A stretch of DNA of 64,000 nt from UBA6176 sp032119375 (GCA_964430505.1 CAYSGH010000001.1:1-64000); one strand, 5' to 3'; counted from the first letter of the stretch, positions 26,976 through 36,929 are shown. Translations and numbers: made by a program. Notes: generated from the letters alone by a model not told the origin.

Positions 26976-28556
26976 CTAGACCTTGCCCGGCACCTGCACG
27001 TGCCGGGCCTGCCTCGCGGGCAGAAGGGGTGCCCCCGCCGCGCCGGACGCCACGGGGCGTTTCCTCGCGGCATCCGCTGCCAGGCATGGCGGCAGGTCCC
27101 GACGCCCCGGCCCCAGGTAGTCCTCGGCCATTGACTGCCGCCATCGGTCGAGATCCGACGGCCAACGTTGCGCCGCGTGGGCCAGGAGCAGCTCATATTG
27201 GCGGTTCAAGGCAATGCCCGACGTTTGGACGCCCCGCGATTGGAGATGGTCCGAGAAGTCCATGAAGGCCCCGAACGCGGAGGAGCCCGGCGCGGCCCAT
27301 AGCAAGGGCAAGGACCGGGGGAAGTTGCCGCTGTTGCCGAAGATGTCCCAGAACGCGGCAAAGCGGCGCATCCGAGCCAGCTCCTCGAACGTCATGCAAC
27401 GGGTTCGGAGCACCTCGTAGGGCGGAGCCGGGCTGTACACCATCCCCCACTCGACATCATGCCGGACGATGGGCGTCCCCCGGAGCCGCTTCAGGATGCC
27501 CACCTGGATCTCCTGCGGCCCCAGGGCCAACAAGCGATCAAACCCACGCCCAAACCCCTCCAACGTCTCCCCCGGCAACCCCGCGATCAGGTCCGCATGC
27601 ACATGCACGCCCGTGTGCCCCCGCAGCCAGCGAAGGTTGTCCTCCATGCGCGCATGGTCCTGGCGTCGGCTGATCCGGGCCTCGACCTCGGGATCCAGCG
27701 TCTGGATCCCCACCTCGAACTGCAGCGAACCCGGCGGGAACCGGACGATCAACTCGCGCAAGGCTTCCGGCAGCCGGTCTGGCACCATCTCGAAGTGCAC
27801 GAACAGCCCGGGCGCCATCCGTTCCAAAAAGAACAACAGGATGCGGCGCGACACCACCGGGTGCAGGTTGAACGTTCGGTCCACAAACTTGAACCGTCGC
27901 AACCCCCGGTCGAGCAGCCGCTGCATCTCCACGAGAAACCCCTCCAGCGGGAACTGCCGCACCGGCACGTCCAAAGACGACAGGCAAAACTCGCACGTGA
28001 ACGGGCATCCGCGCGACGCCTCGACATAGACCACCCGGTGCGCAAGGTCCGCGTCGTTGTACAGGGGGTACGGCGACGCCAGCCGGGCCAACTCGGGCAA
28101 CGCGGCGGCGAGGACCTTGGCCGGGCGCTCGCCGGCGAGGAGCTGGCGACAAAGCTCCGGAAATGCCGTGTCCGCCTCGCCTGTGATGACGTGATCCGCC
28201 AACTGGATGATCTCCTGGCCCTCCGTCTCGTGGCTCACCTCGGGTCCGCCGAGGACGATGCGCAGGCCAGGCTCGAGCCGGCGCAGCACGGTCACCAGCT
28301 CGGTGGAGGCGCGCACGTTCCAGATGTAGATCCCGAGTCCGAGGATGCGCGGCCGCAGCGCGAGGATGCGCTCGGCGACGTCCAGGACGCGTAGGTTGAT
28401 GTCGAACTCGGCAATGCGTGCCCGGGGTTGGAGTTCGCCGAGGTTCGCCATCAGGCACCGAAGCCCGAAGGCGGCGTGAAGATGCCGGGCATTGAGCGTC
28501 GCCAGGACAATGTCAGAGGTGCCCGCGCCCTCGGCGGGGGGCGGGCCCGGAACCAT
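26976..28556 (-). CDS. B12-binding radical SAM protein with DUF4080 C-terminus
   Basis: A 526-residue protein. The N-terminal cobalamin-binding domain begins DIVLATLNARHLHAAFGLRC; the radical SAM domain has the cluster motif CPFTCEFC in EASRGCPFTCEFCLSSLDVP and continues with VEMQRLLDRGLRRFKFVDR. The C-terminal part (LRTRCMTFEELARMRRFAAF) fits DUF4080. Members are likely methyltransferases or carbon-skeleton enzymes; the substrate is unknown. ATG 28556 is used; a GTG 13 codons upstream (28595) is the alternative. The gene is divergent from panC. A 9-base-pair hairpin (26985-27008) overlaps the 3' end. Confidence 0.88.
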   Translation of the reverse strand: MVPGPPPAEGAGTSDIVLATLNARHLHAAFGLRCLMANLGELQPRARIAEFDINLRVLDVAERILALRPRILGLGIYIWNVRASTELVTVLRRLEPGLRIVLGGPEVSHETEGQEIIQLADHVITGEADTAFPELCRQLLAGERPAKVLAAALPELARLASPYPLYNDADLAHRVVYVEASRGCPFTCEFCLSSLDVPVRQFPLEGFLVEMQRLLDRGLRRFKFVDRTFNLHPVVSRRILLFFLERMAPGLFVHFEMVPDRLPEALRELIVRFPPGSLQFEVGIQTLDPEVEARISRRQDHARMEDNLRWLRGHTGVHVHADLIAGLPGETLEGFGRGFDRLLALGPQEIQVGILKRLRGTPIVRHDVEWGMVYSPAPPYEVLRTRCMTFEELARMRRFAAFWDIFGNSGNFPRSLPLLWAAPGSSAFGAFMDFSDHLQSRGVQTSGIALNRQYELLLAHAAQRWPSDLDRWRQSMAEDYLGPGRRDLPPCLAADAARKRPVASGAAGAPLLPARQARHVQVPGKV

Positions 28557-28668
28557 GGCTGGTGGCGGCGTCGTCAACGCATGGAAGCCAAGCACGGGAG
28601 CGGAGGAGGATTCAACCCGGGGGCCGCGTCCTTGCCAGCTTGGAGCACCGGGGCAAAGGATGGCTCAA

Positions 28669-29535
28669 ATGAAGGTCACGAGCACGCCGGCGGCCATGCA
28701 ACGGTGGGCGAGGCGATGGCGGACGGAGGGACGTCGCATCGGGTTCGTCCCCACCATGGGCTACCTGCACGACGGCCACGTGTCGCTGATGCACGAGGCC
28801 CGGCGGCGCGTGGGCCCCGACGGGATCGTGGTGGTGAGCATCTACGTGAACCCGACGCAGTTCGCGCCCACCGAGGACCTGGCCCGGTATCCGCGCGACT
28901 GGGCCGGGGACCGCCGCCGCTGCCGCGAGGCCGGCGTGGCGATGATCTACGCGCCCACGGACGCCGCCATGTACCCGGGGCGTGCAGAGGGCCGGTACAG
29001 CACCTACGTGGTCGAGGATGCCCTCGGCCAACGCATGGAGGGGGCGTCGCGCCCCACCCACTTCCGGGGTGTCACGACCGTCGTGGCCAAGCTTTTCAAC
29101 GCGGTCCTGCCGGACGTCGCGGTGTTTGGAGCCAAGGACTGGCAGCAGGCGGCCGTCGTCCGGCGCATGACGCGTGACCTCGACTTTCCGGTCCGCATCG
29201 TCGTGGCACCCACCCGACGCGAGCCGGATGGCCTCGCGATGAGCTCGCGCAACGTGTACCTCGGGCCGGACGAGCGCGCGCAGGCGACGGTCCTGCACCG
29301 TTCCCTGCAACACGCCCGGCGCCGCGTGCGGGACGCCCGGGGCGGCGTGCCTGCGGCGGAACTCAAGGCGGAGGTGGCGGCCATGGTGGCGCGCGAGCCC
29401 GCCGCGCGACTCGACTACGTCGAGTTCTTCGACCCCGACACGCTGGAGGCCCGCGCTCAGGCGACGCGGGGCGCCCACATGGCCTTGGCGGTCTTCGTGG
29501 GGCGCACCCGCCTCATCGACAACGGACGGCTTTGA
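28669..29535 (+). CDS. panC: Pantothenate synthetase
   Basis: A 288-residue enzyme that joins pantoate and beta-alanine with ATP to make pantothenate, the CoA precursor. It has the nucleotidyl-transferase HIGH-like motif in GFVPTMGYLHDGHVSLM, the VYVNPTQF-type block (SIYVNPTQFAPTEDL), FGAKDWQQ, and the KMSKS-like LAMSSRNVYLGP. ATG 28669 is preferred because AAAGGA sits eight bases upstream and MKV is the usual beginning; an ATG three codons earlier is possible. No panB is adjacent. It ends 30 bases before the convergent OPT gene. Confidence 0.96.
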   Translation: MKVTSTPAAMQRWARRWRTEGRRIGFVPTMGYLHDGHVSLMHEARRRVGPDGIVVVSIYVNPTQFAPTEDLARYPRDWAGDRRRCREAGVAMIYAPTDAAMYPGRAEGRYSTYVVEDALGQRMEGASRPTHFRGVTTVVAKLFNAVLPDVAVFGAKDWQQAAVVRRMTRDLDFPVRIVVAPTRREPDGLAMSSRNVYLGPDERAQATVLHRSLQHARRRVRDARGGVPAAELKAEVAAMVAREPAARLDYVEFFDPDTLEARAQATRGAHMALAVFVGRTRLIDNGRL

Positions 29536-29565
29536 GCCGCCCGCCCGGCGACGACCACCCACCAT

Positions 29566-31857
29566 CTACCTCGCGAGGAACTGCCGCCGCGCGGCCAAGA
29601 ACAGCAACAGGCAAATCACCGCGAACGGCACCAACGACAACGCGTCCGACCGCGGCCCCTCGAACATCGGGTTGTTCGCGCTCATCCACTTGGTCACCCC
29701 AGAGGCCACCCCGGAGAAGCGCGCCTCGACCAGGGCGATGAAGATCCCCGCGATGCTCCCGCCCGCGATGTAGCCCGACGCCATCAGCACCCCCGGGCTC
29801 TTGTCGCCCTCGGCGTGGATTTCCTCCTCCGTGAGCCCTGCGGACCGCAGCCGATGCCGGTCCAGCTTGTCGGCAAGCCAACGCAACATGCCGCCCACGA
29901 AGATGGGCATGGACACCGCGATGGGGAGGTATACGCCCACGGCAAAGGCCAGCGAGGGAATGCCGCACAGCTCGAGCACAAGCGCGATCATGACCCCCAC
30001 GAGCACCAGCTCCCACGGCAGCTTGCGGTCGAGGATCCCCTTGATGATGTAGCTCACCAACACCGCCTTCGGGGCCTCGAACTTCTGCACCTCCAGCCCG
30101 CCCGGCAGCTGGCTCACCGTCCCGTTGATGCCCGGGTCCACCCACCACGCCGCCCTGCCCGTGTCGTCCAACAGGAACTTCCGTGCCGCGCCCCCTTGCG
30201 GGTCCGGCTGGTGATAGACCCAGTAGGCCTTCGTATCCTCGCCCTTCTGGTGCCCGCCCAGCGTCTCGCGCTCCGTCACCGACGGGTGCGGCAGCGTCAC
30301 CGAGGGCGCACCCGCGACCTCCGACGCCTTCACGTACACCGTCGAGGCTTGGTTCAACGTCAACAACACCGGCCCCAGCACGAGCGCCGACGCCGTCGCC
30401 CCCACGAGGATCGCAACCTGTTGCGCCCGTGGCGTCCCGCCCACGAGGAACCCAGTCTTGAGGTCCTGCGACGTCGTCCCGCCGTTGGACGACGCGATGC
30501 ACACGATGGCCCCCACGGACAACGCCGTGACGTAGTACTCCGAACCCGTCCAACCGTTCGCCAGGAACGCCAGGCACGTCAGCAGCAACGTCGCAATCGT
30601 CATGCCCGAGATGGGGTTCGAGCTCGAACCCACCTCGCCCGTCAGTCGCGACGACACCGTCACGAACAAGAACCCCAGCAACACGATCAACTCCGCGCCC
30701 AGCAGGTTCATGTGCAACGGCTTCGCCAGGCTGATCAACGCCACCAACGCCAACACCCCCACCAACACCCACTTCAACGGCAGGTCCCGCGACGTCCGCG
30801 GCTGCGGCCCCTTCGTGGCCCGGCTCCCCTGCAAGTCCGCCAGCCCGTGCCGGATCCCGTTCCAGATCGTCGGCAACGACCGCACCAGGCTCACCAGCCC
30901 GCCCGCCGCCACCGCCCCGGCCCCGATGTAGAGGAGGTACGCGTTGCGAATCGCGCCCGGGCCCATGTCGCGCACCAGCTTGCCGCCGCCGGGCGCCAGC
31001 GGCTCGGCCAACCCATCGCCGAAGAAGCGAATCAGCGGGATCAACACCAGGTAGCTCAACACGCCCCCGCCCAGCATCACCCCCGCGATGCGCGGCCCGA
31101 TGATGTAGCCCACGCCCAGCATCTCCGGCGTCACCTCCGCCGCCAGCGAGCCCCCCTTCAACGGTGGCCCGAACACCACCCCCGGCGTGTCCTTCCAGCC
31201 GCGCAATGCCTTGCACAGCACGTTGTACATCAAGCCAATCCCCAGCCCCCCAAAGATCGTCGCCGCACTGATCCCGCTGGCCGACTTCAACGCCGCGCCC
31301 GCGCCAGAACCCTTGCCGTCCCCTGCCCCGGCGGCACCCTCAGAAGCCGCCCGCAGCGACTCCGCGTCCGCCCCCGCCTTCAACACTTCCGCGCACGCCG
31401 TTCCCTCCGGATACTTGAGTTGCCCGTGTTGCTCCACGATCAAGGCGCGTCGCAAGGGGATCATCATCAGGATTCCCAGCGCGCCCCCGAGGATGGCCAC
31501 CAACGTCACCCGCGCGATCTCGAGGTCGAACCCGAGGATCAACACGGCCGGCATCGTCACCCCCACGCCGAACGCCAGCGACTCGCCCGCCGACCCCGCC
31601 GTCTGCGCGATGTTGTGCTCCAGGATCGTGGCGTCCCGCCCGCCCAGCTTCGCCCAAAGGCGGAACAGCGTGATCGAGATCACCGCCACCGGGATCGACG
31701 CGCTCACCGTCAGGCCCACCTTCAACGTCAGGTAGAGGGACGACGCCCCGAAGAGAATCCCCAGCAACGTCCCCACCACGACGGACCGAAGCGTGAATTC
31801 ACGGAGACGGCTCTCCGCTGGAATGAACGGCTCGAAGGAACGGGAGGAATGCGGCAT
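29566..31857 (-). CDS. OPT family oligopeptide transporter
   Basis: A 763-residue membrane protein of the oligopeptide/metal-siderophore transporter family. Conserved segments: LTLKVGLTVSASIPVAVISI, HNIAQTAGSAGESLAFGVGV, GQLKYPEGTACAEVLKAG, SSSNPISGMTIATLLLT and NGGTTSQDLKTGFLVGGTP. About 15 transmembrane segments can be seen. Length is somewhat above the 600-700 usual for bacterial OPT proteins because of a soluble insert (about residues 540-610). It likely imports peptides by proton symport; metal chelates are a possible alternative. It stands alone, divergent from the Gfo/Idh/MocA gene. Confidence 0.92.
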   Translation of the reverse strand: MPHSSRSFEPFIPAESRLREFTLRSVVVGTLLGILFGASSLYLTLKVGLTVSASIPVAVISITLFRLWAKLGGRDATILEHNIAQTAGSAGESLAFGVGVTMPAVLILGFDLEIARVTLVAILGGALGILMMIPLRRALIVEQHGQLKYPEGTACAEVLKAGADAESLRAASEGAAGAGDGKGSGAGAALKSASGISAATIFGGLGIGLMYNVLCKALRGWKDTPGVVFGPPLKGGSLAAEVTPEMLGVGYIIGPRIAGVMLGGGVLSYLVLIPLIRFFGDGLAEPLAPGGGKLVRDMGPGAIRNAYLLYIGAGAVAAGGLVSLVRSLPTIWNGIRHGLADLQGSRATKGPQPRTSRDLPLKWVLVGVLALVALISLAKPLHMNLLGAELIVLLGFLFVTVSSRLTGEVGSSSNPISGMTIATLLLTCLAFLANGWTGSEYYVTALSVGAIVCIASSNGGTTSQDLKTGFLVGGTPRAQQVAILVGATASALVLGPVLLTLNQASTVYVKASEVAGAPSVTLPHPSVTERETLGGHQKGEDTKAYWVYHQPDPQGGAARKFLLDDTGRAAWWVDPGINGTVSQLPGGLEVQKFEAPKAVLVSYIIKGILDRKLPWELVLVGVMIALVLELCGIPSLAFAVGVYLPIAVSMPIFVGGMLRWLADKLDRHRLRSAGLTEEEIHAEGDKSPGVLMASGYIAGGSIAGIFIALVEARFSGVASGVTKWMSANNPMFEGPRSDALSLVPFAVICLLLFLAARRQFLAR

Positions 31858-32087
31858 GGGCCGCAGGCTACCGCCCCTTGGTCCAACGGCAAGATTGCCG
31901 CCGGGCGATGCCCGCCCCGAGGGAAGGGACTGCCACGATTCCGGGCGACGCATCACCGACCTCACCTTCTGCGGAGCCCGGGTCCCCTGCATCCTGGCGC
32001 GGCCGATGCCGACCCCATGCCCAGCAGGCGAAATGCGGCGGGGAGTTTGCGCTTTCCGCACCGGACGCCACGGGATAGGGAGGAGGC

Positions 32088-33452
32088 ATGACACGCCGCA
32101 CGTTTCTCCATCAAGGCTCCGCTGCGCTCGCAGCAACGGCCGCCGCCACGTATGTCCCCACCACGTTCGCCCGAGAGCCGCAGCCGCGTCGGGTCGGGTT
32201 GATCGGGACGGGATGGTACGGGAAGGCGGACTTGCTGCGCTTGATCCAAGTGGCGCCGGTGGAGGTGGTGTCGCTGTGCGACGTGGACAAGCAGATGCTC
32301 GAGGGCGCGGCGGGGATCGTGGCCGGGCGGCAGAAGTCGGGGAAGCGCCCCCGTCTTTACTCGGACTACCGGAAGATGCTGGCGGAGCGGGACCTGGAGT
32401 TGGTCGTGATTGGGACGCCGGACCACTGGCATGCGCTGCCGATGATCGAGGCCTGCAAGGCGGGCGCGGACATCTACGTGCAAAAGCCCACGGGCGTGGA
32501 CGTGGTGGAGAGCCACTCGATGTTGGCGGCGGCGCGGAAGCATCGACGCGTCGTCCAGGTCGGGACGCAGCGTCGCTCGACGCCGCACCTGATCGAGGCG
32601 CGCGACCGCTTCATCAAGGAGGGCCGCCTCGGCAAGATCGCCTACGTCGAGGTCTGTTGCTATTGGCACATGCGGAACCGCGACACCCTCGCGACCGCGC
32701 CGGACACGGCGCCCCCCGACTACCTCGACTGGGACATGTGGACCGGCCCAGCCCCCATGCGCCCGTACAACAAGATCGCGCACCCCCGCGGGTGGCGAGC
32801 GTTCATGGAATACGGCAATGGCATCGTGGGCGACATGTGCATCCACATGCTCGACATGGTGCGTTGGATGATGGGGCTGGGCTGGCCCGTGTCGGTGGCG
32901 TCCTCCGGCGGCATCCTCATGGACCAGGCGGCCCGCGCGAACATCACGGACACCCAGACGGCCACCTTCGACTTCAACGACGTGAAGGTGGTCTGGACGC
33001 ACCGCACCTGGGGCGAGACGCCGGACCCGAAGTATCCGTGGTCCGCCACGTTCTACGGCGAGAAGGGAACATTGAAGGCCAGCGTGTTCAGCTATGACTT
33101 CATTCCCCGCAACGGGGGCAAGCCGGAGCACAAGGACCAGGTGATGGAGCTCGACCTCTATCCCGAGGACCGCGACGAGAAGGACCTGGAGCGCCACGTG
33201 GCCCCCGCCATTCGCGGCCACATGAAGAACCTCCTCGAATGCATCGAGACGCGTTCCAAGCCGGTGGCGGACATCGAGGAGGGGCACATCTCAACGGCGT
33301 CCTGCATCCTCGCGAACCTCTCCATGAAGCTGGGCCGCACCCTTCGATGGGACCCGGTCAAGCACGAGGTGGTCGGGGACAAGGAGGCCAGCAAGCTCCT
33401 CGCCCGGCCCTACCGCGCGCCTTGGGTGCATCCCACGCCGTCGAAGGTGTAG
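32088..33452 (+). CDS. Gfo/Idh/MocA family oxidoreductase, exported
   Basis: A 454-residue protein with a twin-arginine-like N-terminus (TRRTFLHQGSAALAATAAAT). The Rossmann motif is VGLIGTGWYGKADLL, followed by IGTPDHWHALPMIEACKAG and YVQKPTGVDVVESHSM, where the common EKP reads QKP. The C-terminal part contains NGIVGDMCIHMLDMVRWMMG. Such Tat-exported, NAD(P)-dependent sugar oxidoreductases are expanded in Verrucomicrobia and Planctomycetes and probably modify sugars in the periplasm. The substrate is unknown. A perfect hairpin follows the gene. Confidence 0.92.
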   Translation: MTRRTFLHQGSAALAATAAATYVPTTFAREPQPRRVGLIGTGWYGKADLLRLIQVAPVEVVSLCDVDKQMLEGAAGIVAGRQKSGKRPRLYSDYRKMLAERDLELVVIGTPDHWHALPMIEACKAGADIYVQKPTGVDVVESHSMLAAARKHRRVVQVGTQRRSTPHLIEARDRFIKEGRLGKIAYVEVCCYWHMRNRDTLATAPDTAPPDYLDWDMWTGPAPMRPYNKIAHPRGWRAFMEYGNGIVGDMCIHMLDMVRWMMGLGWPVSVASSGGILMDQAARANITDTQTATFDFNDVKVVWTHRTWGETPDPKYPWSATFYGEKGTLKASVFSYDFIPRNGGKPEHKDQVMELDLYPEDRDEKDLERHVAPAIRGHMKNLLECIETRSKPVADIEEGHISTASCILANLSMKLGRTLRWDPVKHEVVGDKEASKLLARPYRAPWVHPTPSKV

Positions 33453-33482
33453 GGGGATGAAGGCCTCGCTCTGCTCCCCGAA

Positions 33483-33511
33483 CCCCATGAGGTGCCATGA
33501 GCCTCATGGGG
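33483..33511. terminator. Perfect hairpin between convergent genes
   Basis: CCCCATGAGG and its exact complement flank a nine-base loop. The site lies between the stops of two convergent genes (33452 and 33522), where a bidirectional terminator is expected. No T-run is present on either side, so termination is plausible but not certain. Confidence 0.5.
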
Positions 33512-33521
33512 CTGATGCGGC

Positions 33522-34757
33522 CTAAAGAACCCTCACCTCCGGCAAAGGCAGGATGAAGCGGCCTCCGGCGCCCCGGTAGGCCTGCTGTTGCCGGAGCACT
33601 TCCTCCGCGAAGTTCCACACCAGCAACAACGCGTGGGTGGTGCCGCGCGCGAGCAGTTGGTCGGGCCCCACCACGGGCAGGTGCGACCCCGGCGTGAGCA
33701 ACCCCTGCTTCGCCGTGCTGCGGTCGGCCACGAACTCCACGACGTCCAGGCCGTCGCGGCCGATGCCATGGAAGTTGAGGAGCGTGGAACCCTTGGCGGA
33801 TGCGCCATAGGCGGCGATGCGGGCTCCTTGGCCGTGCAACTCCACCAGCAGTCCACGCAGCTCCTCGCGCAGTCGGAGGATGCGGCCGGCAAACCCCGAG
33901 TAGGCCGCCTCCGAATAGAGGCCGCCGGCCTCCTCCTCGGCCACCAAGGCCGGCACGGACGGGTCGATGGGCCGGCTCCCCATTGGTGCCGCGGACAATC
34001 GCAGCGAGCCGCCATGGATGGGCAGGCGCTCGACCTCGAACACGTCCAGCCCATGCCGTCGGAACAACGGCAACAACGCCCCCAGCGAAAAGTAGAACAC
34101 GTGCTCGTGGTAGATCGTGTCGAACTCGGCCTTCGCGAGCAGGTCGCCCACATAGGGAAACTCCAGCACCACGCGCCCCGTCGGGGCCACCAACGCCGCC
34201 AACCCCGCGACGAAGTCGTTCGGGTCCGGCGCGTGCGCGAACACGTTGTTGCCCAGGATGAGGTCCGCCCGGCGTCCCTTGCCCGCGAGTTCCTCCGCCA
34301 AGGCGCGGCCGAAGAAGCGGACGAGCGTGGGCACGCCGCGTTCCTCCGCGACCCGAGCGATGTTGGCGGCGGGCTCGATCCCGAGGCACGGGATGCCGGC
34401 CCCCACCAGGTTGCGCAGCAGGTAGCCGTCGTTCGACGCCACCTCGACGACCCACGACCCCGGGCCGAGGCGCTCGGACGCGACGTGCCGCTCGCACGCC
34501 GCGCGCGCGTGGCGCTGCATCTCGTCGCTGAACGACGAGAAGTAGAGGTACTCGGAGAACAGCTCGACGGGCGGGATGATGTCGAGGATCTGGACCAGCC
34601 AGCACGCGCGGCACACCGCCACGCGCAACGGGAAGCGCGGCTCCGGGCGGCCCAGGTCCGACGGACGCAGGAGGTTGTTGGCCAGGGGCTGGAGCCCAAG
34701 GTCCAGCACGGGCAGGCCGTCGCGGCATCCACAGGAGCGACAATGAAGGGCGTTCAT
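33522..34757 (-). CDS. Sugar C-methyltransferase (SAM-dependent)
   Basis: A 411-residue protein of the TylC3/NovU-type nucleotide-sugar C-methyltransferase group. The N-terminal zinc-binding part has CRSCGC and a CRACW pair; the SAM-binding core is WVVEVASNDGYLLRNLVGAG; a helper motif EHVFYFSLGALLPLFRRHGL and the C-terminal ARIAAYGASAKGSTLLN complete the three-domain plan (zinc, SAM, C-terminal). It starts 12 bases after the rfbG stop, so it probably acts on the CDP-hexose made by RfbF and RfbG or on a derivative. The final product, a branched sugar for a surface polysaccharide, is inference. Confidence 0.9.
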   Translation of the reverse strand: MNALHCRSCGCRDGLPVLDLGLQPLANNLLRPSDLGRPEPRFPLRVAVCRACWLVQILDIIPPVELFSEYLYFSSFSDEMQRHARAACERHVASERLGPGSWVVEVASNDGYLLRNLVGAGIPCLGIEPAANIARVAEERGVPTLVRFFGRALAEELAGKGRRADLILGNNVFAHAPDPNDFVAGLAALVAPTGRVVLEFPYVGDLLAKAEFDTIYHEHVFYFSLGALLPLFRRHGLDVFEVERLPIHGGSLRLSAAPMGSRPIDPSVPALVAEEEAGGLYSEAAYSGFAGRILRLREELRGLLVELHGQGARIAAYGASAKGSTLLNFHGIGRDGLDVVEFVADRSTAKQGLLTPGSHLPVVGPDQLLARGTTHALLLVWNFAEEVLRQQQAYRGAGGRFILPLPEVRVL

Positions 34758-34769
34758 TTCCTCGTTTCC

Positions 34770-35846
34770 TCAGGCGGCCCATCCGGCCCCGGCCGTCCGC
34801 GCGTCCCCTACAAAGGCGTCCAGTTGTTCACCGGAAAACCGAACCATGTCCGCGCCCGATCCACCGTGGCGGGCGCGATACCATTCTGCCGTCGCCTGCA
34901 CGGCGCGGCCGAAGGGCCATGCCGGACGCCACCCCAGGCGCGTGCATGCGCGGTCAATCGAGAGGTTGAGCCTGCCGGCCTCCACCAGGTGCGTTGCCGT
35001 CCCCTCCCGACGCCAGGTGCCGGGCCAATGCCGGTTAAAGGCCTCCACCAGCTCGGCCACGGTCCGGTTGCCATCCGGCCCGGGCCCGAAGTTGAAGGCC
35101 TCCGGGAAATCCTTCGCGCCGTCGAGCCGGGCGCCCACGTCCAGGTAGCCCGCGAGGCAGTCGAACACGTGTTGCCAGGGACGCGTGAACCCGGGGTGTC
35201 GCAGCACCAGGTCGGTCCCCAACATCAAGGCCCGCACCGCGTCCGGCAGGACGCGGTCCTCGGCGTAGTCGCCCCCCCCGATCACGTTGCCCGCGCGCAC
35301 CGTCGCCACGCGACCCGGGGGGAAGAACGAGCGACGCCACGCCTGGGCCACCACGTCCGCCGCCGCCTTCGACGCCGAGTAAGGGTCGTGGCCGCCCATG
35401 GCGTCGGACTCACGGTAGCCGTGGTCCCACCCGACGTTCTCATAGACCTTGTCGGTGGTGACCACGACGACGCGGGTGGCGGGCCCGAGGGGGCGTGCGG
35501 CCTCGAGGACATGGGCGGTGCCGACCACGCACGACGTGAGGGTGTCGAGGGGCTCGCGATAGGAGAGGCGGACGAGGGGCTGCGCGGCGAGGTGGAAGAC
35601 GACCTCGGGTCGTGTGTGGGCGAGCCATTGGGAGACGGCGGGCAGGTCGCGGATGTCCCCTTGGGTCGAGGAGGCGAGGGAGGACGGCCCAAGGACCTCG
35701 TGGAGGGAAGGTTGCGTGGGGGGCGGCAGGCTGAAGCCGTGGACGCGGGCTCCGAGCCGGGAGAGCCAGAAGGCCAGCCAGGATCCCTTGAAGCCGGTGT
35801 GGCCGGTGATGGCGACGCGGCGCCCGGCGTAGAAGTCGTGGAACAT
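34770..35846 (-). CDS. rfbG: CDP-glucose 4,6-dehydratase
   Basis: A 358-residue short-chain dehydratase/reductase. The NAD site is VAITGHTGFKGSWLAFWL (residues 10-27); the catalytic Tyr-x3-Lys is in HDPYSASKAAADVVAQAW; VRAGNVIGGGDYAEDRVLPD and RPWQHVFDCLAGYL are typical of RfbG. It converts CDP-glucose to CDP-4-keto-6-deoxyglucose. rfbF lies 23 bases upstream and a C-methyltransferase 12 bases downstream on the same strand. The ATG at 35846 matches the family start; no clear Shine-Dalgarno site is present. Confidence 0.95.
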   Translation of the reverse strand: MFHDFYAGRRVAITGHTGFKGSWLAFWLSRLGARVHGFSLPPPTQPSLHEVLGPSSLASSTQGDIRDLPAVSQWLAHTRPEVVFHLAAQPLVRLSYREPLDTLTSCVVGTAHVLEAARPLGPATRVVVVTTDKVYENVGWDHGYRESDAMGGHDPYSASKAAADVVAQAWRRSFFPPGRVATVRAGNVIGGGDYAEDRVLPDAVRALMLGTDLVLRHPGFTRPWQHVFDCLAGYLDVGARLDGAKDFPEAFNFGPGPDGNRTVAELVEAFNRHWPGTWRREGTATHLVEAGRLNLSIDRACTRLGWRPAWPFGRAVQATAEWYRARHGGSGADMVRFSGEQLDAFVGDARTAGAGWAA

Positions 35847-35869
35847 GGCGTGGCAAAGGGGTCGGGGCT

Positions 35870-36646
35870 TCACCACGTCTTCCACGGGGCGCGGCCCTGG
35901 TTCCAGAGGCCGTCGAGGAGCTGTTGCTCGCGATAGGTGTCCATGCACTGCCAGAAGCCATCGTGGCACCATGCCTTGAGCTGGCCGTCCTTGGCGAGGC
36001 GCTCCAGCGGGCCGCGCTCGAAGACGCAGCCGTCGTCGGGGTCGAGGTACGAGGCGATGCGACGGTCGAGGACCATGAACCCTCCGTTGATGTAGGCGTT
36101 TTCCTGCTCGGGCTTCTCCTTGAAGGCGGTGATGGTCTGGCCGTCCATGGCCAGCTCGCCGAAGCGCCCGGAGGGCTTCACCGCCGTGATGGTGGCGACG
36201 GCGCCGTGGGAACGGTGGAAGGCGACGGAGCCATTGATGTCGCTGTCGGTGAGGCCGTCGCCGTAGGTGAACAGGAAGGTGTCGTCCTGGACATGGGCGA
36301 GGGCGCGTCGCAGGCGGCCGCCGGTCTGGGTCGCCTGTCCCGTCTCCAGCAACGTGACCGTCCAGTCCTCCTCCTCGTGGGTGTTGTGGTAGCGGATCTG
36401 CGGCTGGCGACCGAGGCGGAGGGTGACGTCGGACGTGTTCCACAGGTAGTTGCGGAAGTAGTCCTTGATGACCTCGCCCTTGTAGCCCAGGCAGAGGATG
36501 AAGTCCTTGTGGCCATGACGCGCGTAGAGCTTCATCACGTGCCACAGCACGGGACGCCCTCCCACGGGCACCATCGGCTTGGGACGATACTCGGTTTCTT
36601 CGCGGAGGCGGGTCCCGAGACCGCCGCAGAGGATGACGACTTTCAT
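35870..36646 (-). CDS. rfbF: Glucose-1-phosphate cytidylyltransferase
   Basis: A 258-residue nucleotidyltransferase that makes CDP-glucose from CTP and glucose 1-phosphate. It opens MKVVILCGGLGTRLREETE and has RPKPMVPVGGRPVLWHVMK, LCLGYKGEVIKDYFRNY and TYGDGLTDSDINGS, all characteristic of RfbF. Length is standard. It is the first gene of the rfbF-rfbG-methyltransferase unit, which feeds a 6-deoxyhexose branch. The next enzyme of the usual route, RfbH, is not in the window. Confidence 0.96.
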   Translation of the reverse strand: MKVVILCGGLGTRLREETEYRPKPMVPVGGRPVLWHVMKLYARHGHKDFILCLGYKGEVIKDYFRNYLWNTSDVTLRLGRQPQIRYHNTHEEEDWTVTLLETGQATQTGGRLRRALAHVQDDTFLFTYGDGLTDSDINGSVAFHRSHGAVATITAVKPSGRFGELAMDGQTITAFKEKPEQENAYINGGFMVLDRRIASYLDPDDGCVFERGPLERLAKDGQLKAWCHDGFWQCMDTYREQQLLDGLWNQGRAPWKTW

Positions 36647-36929
36647 GCCGGACTTGGACGCGAGCCTAACGGGCAGGGAAGGCTTGTTCCCAGCGGGATT
36701 TCAGGCCCAGTTAGTTCTTGGCCTACTCCTCTCGCCGGAGGCTTTCCCGAGGCACTGATCTTGCCACGAAGCCTGCCCTACCCCTCTGGTCGGGACGGCA
36801 GCCTTGTTGCAGCAGGTCTCGAACGAGCCGGCCAACCCTCGCCTCGCCCCTGCTCGCCCCTCGGAAGCCTCTGCTTCCCCGTCGCGTCACTGCCAACTGA
36901 ATCGCTTGGTGCGGGTGACGGACGCGCCA

